From Salticus scenicus (taxonomy: Eukaryota; Arthropoda; Arachnida; Araneae; Salticidae), in NCBI GenBank assembly GCA_963930645.1, contig OZ005654.1, forward strand, positions 43,144,686 to 43,208,685: a DNA stretch of 64,000 bases. The letters are read 5' to 3'. Position numbers and translations under genes: made by a program. The notes beneath the pieces were generated by a model. The model worked only from the letters and a program-made list of their open reading frames with translations, was not told the origin of the DNA and ran no database searches. Position 1 is the first letter of the stretch. Each line of letters starts with the position of its first letter. Positions 63,879-64,000 of this stretch are shown piece after piece.

Positions 63879-64000
63879 GTGACTTTGAAACTTGATTGGC
63901 TATATATAATTATTTATTTGTCCCTTCCTTAATCTGTAGTCCATTTAGTTAATACTAATTTCCTAATTACGTTTCAATTTTCATTTGTCATGCTACTCAA
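63876..64000. other. Start of non-coding unit 1, reversed, cut by window end
   Basis: TATATATAATT and initiator facing right, then the unit's conserved boxes. Confidence 0.4.

Larger units (their letters stand above)
61091..64000. repeat. Inverted-repeat arm B, copy 4 (reversed, cut by window end)
   Basis: Begins at the CAGTATCGAC border of segment C and matches 23641-26550. One small tandem duplication is visible near 63590, where the motif CAGGTTTCATTTAAAATGAGAAG is present twice instead of once. The window ends in the non-coding block. Confidence 0.9.

Noticed and set aside
1..64000. rRNA or tRNA genes
   Set aside because: No rRNA-like blocks and no cloverleaf with conserved T-loop (GTTCRANNC) bases was recognised by eye.

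Overview
WHAT IT IS. The window is AT-rich, gene-poor and almost entirely made of repeats. The genes have no bacterial ribosome-binding sites. Each is preceded by a TATA box (TATATATA, TATAAATA or TATATAA) and, about 31 bases further on, a TCATT/TCAGT-like initiator. This is the RNA polymerase II promoter layout typical of arthropods, so I read the DNA as a eukaryotic virus or virus-like mobile element, probably of an arthropod. No polymerase, capsid or packaging gene is visible, so the lineage cannot be named.

LAYOUT. There are three kinds of block. A is a tandem array of ~5.4 kb units, each with three small paralogous genes that look BRO-N-like (MFFH-, MIFQ- and MLFT-type, named by first residues). 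B is a ~9.2-9.8 kb arm with a decayed fourth BRO-like gene, a Val-Pro repeat protein, a 470-aa putative nuclear regulator and ~4 kb of non-coding DNA. C is a 2.2 kb segment with a 526-aa zinc-finger/coiled-coil protein carrying a possible HUH-nuclease signature, plus a divergent 114-aa coiled-coil gene. The order is A (1-12240), B (12241-21416), C (21417-23640), B inverted (23641-32789), A inverted (32790-49104), B (49105-58867), C inverted (58868-61090), B inverted (61091 to the window end). Both A and C therefore alternate in orientation between inverted copies of B. This is the pattern of a head-to-head/tail-to-tail concatemer, or of a molecule whose single-copy parts flip between inverted repeats.

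PUNCTUATION. Forty-two (A)n(T)n tracts, mostly 55-85 bp, divide the window. Most are flanked by inverted TTGG repeats and by outward-facing TATA/initiator promoters, so they look like bidirectional promoter cores. The BRO-like, Val-Pro and 470-aa genes end within about 30 bases of a related perfect or near-perfect inverted repeat (A7-TGGGYCRARCGARG...T7), usually followed by a CCAATATTGG palindrome. The two C genes instead run into a shared 3' region in the B arms that contains AATAAA.

HOW IT MAY WORK. The 526-aa protein is the only candidate for a DNA-processing enzyme, and it lies inside the segment that flips, next to 10-bp direct repeats and a hairpin at the C/B boundary. The 114-aa protein shares its coiled coil and could partner it. 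The 470-aa protein has a basic nuclear-localisation cluster and an acidic-hydrophobic tail, as a transcription regulator would. The BRO-like proteins are probably DNA binding. Several non-coding segments have promoters at both ends facing inward, so they could give double-stranded RNA. Array units differ by small variants in mosaic combinations, which argues against a simple assembly duplication.
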